Origin: Chloroflexota bacterium
Lineage (GTDB): Bacteria > Chloroflexota > Anaerolineae > Anaerolineales > DRMV01
DNA length: 8,042 nucleotides
Direction of reading: 5' to 3'
NCBI GenBank assembly: GCA_013154225.1
Contig: JAADCW010000234.1
Coordinates: forward strand, 1 to 8,042
The notes below the pieces were generated by a model, which had not been told where the DNA came from, searched no databases, and saw only the letters and a program-made list of their open reading frames with translations. The translations under genes were made by a program, and so were the position numbers. How positions within the stretch are numbered: position 1 is the stretch's first letter; the number at the start of each line of letters is the position of its first letter. Shown here piece after piece: positions 5,752 to 8,042 of this stretch.

Positions 5752-6414
5752 ATGATTCGCCGAAGCACCTGGATTGCCTTAGCCTTGTTTGCAGTGCTGG
5801 CCGGTGTGGCTTATGGCGCAAACCGCTACAAATCGCAAAAAAGCGGGGCCGAGGCCACACCTTCGGCCACGCCGGTAGAACTGGTCTCGTTTAGCCTAAA
5901 CGACGTCGTTGGGGTCGAAATCCAAGGCCCTGACCAAACCGTCGTGCTCCGCCGAAGCGACCCCGAAGCCGACTGGCAAGTCGTCCAACCCACACCCCAG
6001 AAGAACGAATTTGCCAATCAACAGCGCATCATTGCCGCGGTATATAACCTCATCGCGCCGAGCGTGCTCACCACCCTGAGCGACACCAGCGACCTCAAAG
6101 CCCTAGGGTTGAACAAACCCACCTACATCATCAAAGTGCGCCTCAAAGACGGCCAAACGTGGCAAATGAACGTGGGCAATCAAACCCCCATCCAAAGCGG
6201 CTACTACGTGCAAGTGGGCAAGCAAATTGCAGTGGTTGACAAATATTCCCTGAGCAGTGTGTTGGAACTGCTCCAGGCCCCACCGTTGGCCACGCCCTTC
6301 CCCACCCCAGAAGCCACTGGGCAGGCCAACCCCACGAGCACGCCTGCTCCTGTGCCGCCTACGCCCACCCCCACAGCCACACCGCCGCCAGCGACGCCAA
6401 CACCGCAATCGTAA
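5752..6414 (+). CDS. DUF4340-like membrane-anchored protein with Pro/Thr-rich tail
   Basis: A 220-residue protein with a single N-terminal hydrophobic anchor (about 6-23) after Arg residues, so the rest should lie outside the membrane. The middle (about 40-175) resembles DUF4340, which usually follows GldG-like genes: note 'ALGLNKPTYIIKVRLKDG' (117-134) and 'VGNQTPIQSGYYVQV'. Residues 181-220 are a low-complexity tail of Pro, Thr and Ala repeats (PTPTPT type), like spacers in surface proteins. The protein is shorter than many DUF4340 members, seeming to hold one copy of the repeated domain. AGGAGG at 5741-5746 overlaps the previous stop and lies five bases before ATG 5752. It is the last gene of the operon. 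Function is unknown; a partner of the GldG-like protein is the natural guess. Confidence 0.85.
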   Translation: MIRRSTWIALALFAVLAGVAYGANRYKSQKSGAEATPSATPVELVSFSLNDVVGVEIQGPDQTVVLRRSDPEADWQVVQPTPQKNEFANQQRIIAAVYNLIAPSVLTTLSDTSDLKALGLNKPTYIIKVRLKDGQTWQMNVGNQTPIQSGYYVQVGKQIAVVDKYSLSSVLELLQAPPLATPFPTPEATGQANPTSTPAPVPPTPTPTATPPPATPTPQS

Positions 6415-6418
6415 ACAC

Positions 6419-6450
6419 CTGTGGGGAGGCAGCGACAAGCCTCCCCACAG
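6419..6450 (+). terminator. 12-bp hairpin at the end of the ABC operon
   Basis: CTGTGGGGAGGC (6419-6430) and GCCTCCCCACAG (6439-6450) are perfectly complementary with an 8-base loop, beginning four bases after the operon's last stop. The following bases are CAAATTAACG with no T-run, so it may act as a weak or assisted terminator or protect the mRNA 3' end. Confidence 0.55.
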
Positions 6451-6547
6451 CAAATTAACGCCAAAACGCAGGCTTCCCATTCAGCCCACAACGCAGCCCC
6501 GCGCCCAGAGGCAAGGTTAAAAAATCATTACAAAACAACAAGAGGGC

Positions 6548-6576
6548 TTGATTTTTATCGTGAAAGGCTGTATGCT
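6548..6576 (+). promoter_or_regulatory. Upstream promoter (P1) of the sigma-factor gene
   Basis: TTGATT (6548-6553) and TATGCT (6571-6576) are 17 bases apart. Directly upstream, 6518-6541 is very A/T-rich and resembles an UP element. Transcription would start near 6583, giving a leader of over 100 bases. Confidence 0.7.
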
Positions 6577-6653
6577 GAAAGTGCCCCCTTGGATGTTCAG
6601 CAACGCGAAAAAGGACGCCCAAAGCGCGTTCGCGGGGCAGGCATCAGTGGCTG

Positions 6654-6662
6654 TGATATAAT
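6654..6662 (+). promoter_or_regulatory. Extended -10 promoter (P2) of the sigma-factor gene
   Basis: TGATATAAT contains a perfect TATAAT (6657-6662) with TG one base upstream, within TGTGATATAAT. No -35 match lies at 16-18 bases, as expected for extended -10 promoters. The start would be near 6669, 30-50 bases before the coding start. Confidence 0.75.
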
Positions 6663-6671
6663 AGCAAATTT

Positions 6672-6691
6672 GGCGCGCCCTGCGCGCTTTT
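6672..6691 (+). promoter_or_regulatory. Terminator-like hairpin in the sigma-factor leader
   Basis: GCGCG (6673-6677) and CGCGC (6683-6687) pair around CCCTG, followed by TTTT (6688-6691). It falls just after the P2 start, in the leader of transcripts from both promoters. The stem is short, so termination is doubtful; it may simply be a leader structure. Confidence 0.3.
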
Positions 6692-6704
6692 CCCCACATG
6701 GGAA

Positions 6705-6718
6705 GCGAAAATCCTATG
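6705..6718 (+). repeat. 14-base motif shared with the recombinase leader (copy 2)
   Basis: GCGAAAATCCTATG, identical to 1123-1136. Here the final ATG is the candidate sigma-factor start at 6716, so the motif spans the initiation region. Confidence 0.5.
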
Positions 6719-7954
6719 GTTACGGAGAACGAACGCCCTATGGAAGAATTCCTGCTCGACGAAATCGGTGAAATTGAAGAAGAATATTCCCCCATCGCCC
6801 ATCTGGTTGATCTCGGGCGTCAAAAGGGCTTTGTGACCCTGGACGACATTCTCCAGTTCTTCCCCGAGGCCGAACAAAACGTGGACCAATTGGAGGAAGC
6901 CTTTGCCGCGCTCCTCAGCGCAGGCATTCCCTACATTGAAGACGACATCATCGAATCCCCCACCGACGAAGAACTGGAAGCCGAGGCCGAAGAGGAAGAG
7001 GACGACGCGGCAGTGCAGATGGACGAGGAAGACTACCTCGCCAACATCGACACCGACGACATGATCGGCCTCTATCTCAAAGAAGTGGGGCGCATTCCCC
7101 TGCTCACGGCCGAAGAGGAAGTGGATCTGGCCAAACGCATCGAAGCCGGCCGCAAAGCGCGCGAGGAACTCGCCATGGGCGTGGATGACCCTGAACGGCG
7201 GGCTGAACTGCGCCGCCTAATCGAAGACGGCTGGCGGGCGCGTGAGCACCTGATTACCGCAAACTCCCGCCTGGTCATCAGCGTGGCCAAGAAATACATG
7301 GGCCGCGGCGTGCCCTTCCTGGACCTTATTCAGGAAGGCAACATCGGCCTGATTCGCGCGATCAAAAAATTCGACTACCGCCGCGGGCACAAATTCAGCA
7401 CGTATGCCACCTGGTGGATTCGCCAGGCCGTGACCCGCGCGATTGCCGACCAAGGGCGCACCATCCGCGTGCCCGTGCACATGGGCGACCAAATCAACAA
7501 ACTCCTGCGGGTGCAGCACCACCTCACCCAAAAACTGGGGCGCAACCCCACCATCAACGAACTGGCCGAAGAACTGGGCGTGCCCCCCAAGAAGGTGGAA
7601 TACATGCTCAAGGTCGCGCGGCGTCCCCTTTCGTTGGAAATGCCCACCGACGACGAGGAAGATTCGGTACTCGGCGACTTCATCGAAGACAAAGACTCCC
7701 CCGCACCCGACGAAGCCGCGACCCGCAACCTTTTGCGCGAGCATCTGGAAGCCATCCTCAACACGCTGCCCCCGCGAGAAGTGCGCATTTTGCAACTGCG
7801 CTACGGCCTGCTGGATGGGCAAGCTTACACCCTGGAAGAAGTCGGGCGGAAGATGGGCGTGACCCGTGAACGCGTGCGCCAAATCGAGGCCCAGGCCCTC
7901 AGCCGCCTGCGACATCCCAACATCCGCCGCCAACTGCGGGAATATCTGGGCTAA
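6716..7954 (+). CDS. sigA: Primary (housekeeping) RNA polymerase sigma factor
   Basis: The sigma-70 subunit (RpoD/SigA) that directs RNA polymerase to -10/-35 promoters. Numbering from in-frame ATG 6698: region 1.1-like domain about 30-82 ('LVDLGRQKGFVTLDDILQFFP'), acidic Glu/Asp linker 86-112, region 1.2 at 118-151 ('DDMIGLYLKEVGRIPLLT'), region 2 at 185-252 ('NSRLVISVAKKYMGRG', 'DLIQEGNIGLIRAIKKFD', 'FSTYATWWIRQA'), region 3 at about 255-335, and region 4 at 345-410 with the helix-turn-helix 'TLEEVGRKMGVTRERVRQIE' (378-397). Region 1.1 and the full region 2.4 mark it as the main sigma rather than an alternative one. Three starts are possible: ATG 6698 (418 aa), 6716 (412 aa) and 6740. 6716 is preferred for GGGAAG at 6700-6705, though the spacing of 10 is long; 6698 has no Shine-Dalgarno. 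The promoters in this window match what this sigma should read. Confidence 0.96.
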   Translation: MVTENERPMEEFLLDEIGEIEEEYSPIAHLVDLGRQKGFVTLDDILQFFPEAEQNVDQLEEAFAALLSAGIPYIEDDIIESPTDEELEAEAEEEEDDAAVQMDEEDYLANIDTDDMIGLYLKEVGRIPLLTAEEEVDLAKRIEAGRKAREELAMGVDDPERRAELRRLIEDGWRAREHLITANSRLVISVAKKYMGRGVPFLDLIQEGNIGLIRAIKKFDYRRGHKFSTYATWWIRQAVTRAIADQGRTIRVPVHMGDQINKLLRVQHHLTQKLGRNPTINELAEELGVPPKKVEYMLKVARRPLSLEMPTDDEEDSVLGDFIEDKDSPAPDEAATRNLLREHLEAILNTLPPREVRILQLRYGLLDGQAYTLEEVGRKMGVTRERVRQIEAQALSRLRHPNIRRQLREYLG

Positions 7955-7980
7955 TATACGGCCTCCTTCCCCTTTCCGCC

Positions 7981-8014
7981 AATGCCCCCGCCTGCAAGCG
8001 GGGGCATTTCCTTT
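7981..8014 (+). terminator. Intrinsic terminator of the sigma-factor gene
   Basis: AATGCCCCCGC (7981-7991) and GCGGGGGCATT (7998-8008) pair perfectly over 11 bp around CTGCAA, then TTCCTTT follows. It lies 26 bases after the stop and closes the sigma transcript. Confidence 0.88.
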
Positions 8015-8042
8015 AGAAGTTGCGCACTTTGTTCAGCATGGG
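8013..8042 (-). CDS. Possible 3' end of a convergent gene (partial)
   Basis: Read on the minus strand, the last 30 bases give PMLNKVRNF followed by TAA at 8013-8015. A stop immediately next to a terminator hairpin is what a convergent gene pair would show. Nine residues cannot identify a family, and chance is possible. Confidence 0.3.
   Translation of the reverse strand, partial: PMLNKVRNF

Noticed and set aside
6300..6411. C/A-rich stretch as a non-coding repeat
   Set aside because: It is in frame and encodes the Pro/Thr-rich tail of the DUF4340-like protein, so the repetition is explained by the protein.
7217..7933. 238-aa minus-strand open frame opposite the sigma gene
   Set aside because: Region 2 to 4 motifs on the + strand are unambiguous; the antisense product has no recognisable domain.

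Overview
The window is a 60%-GC-class bacterial chromosome segment with densely packed genes, nearly all on the + strand, and classical sigma-70-type promoters and hairpin terminators. The Gld-type ABC module, the Pro/Thr-rich tail on the DUF4340-like protein and the primary sigma factor with a long acidic linker together suggest a member of the Chloroflexota, perhaps Anaerolineae. This is an inference from gene style, not a proof.

Layout. (1) Positions 1-311 hold the tail of an antitoxin-like gene and a complete RelE/ParE-family toxin, overlapping by one base and visibly poorer in GC than the rest. (2) Positions 335-379 carry five 9-bp tandem repeats ending in GACT, directly before hpt (403-978, hypoxanthine phosphoribosyltransferase), which ends at a perfect intrinsic terminator. 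(3) A TTGACA-17-TATACT promoter drives a 302-aa tyrosine-recombinase-fold protein (1171-2079). It keeps the Tyr nucleophile and one Arg but has lost the other recognisable catalytic residues. (4) A 334-bp intergenic region (2080-2413) contains two overlapping hairpins, a T-run and a promoter. (5) A four-gene operon follows (2414-6414): ABC ATPase, ABC-2 permease, GldG-like membrane protein and DUF4340-like anchored protein, with gaps or overlaps of a few bases and a strong Shine-Dalgarno before each gene. (6) Tandem promoters lead to the housekeeping sigma factor gene (sigA/rpoD, about 6716-7954), which ends at an intrinsic terminator. The last 30 bases may be the 3' end of a convergent gene.

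How the genes relate. The four-gene operon is one envelope module: ATPase and permease form the ABC core, while the GldG-like and DUF4340-like proteins place soluble domains outside the membrane. Such modules occur widely, but their substrate is generally unknown outside Bacteroidota gliding. The purine-salvage gene, the recombinase-like gene and the sigma factor each look like separate transcription units. No CRISPR array, tRNA, rRNA or insertion sequence was seen. The most unusual items are the catalytically eroded recombinase, the overlapping hairpins before the ABC operon, and the 9-bp repeat array before hpt.
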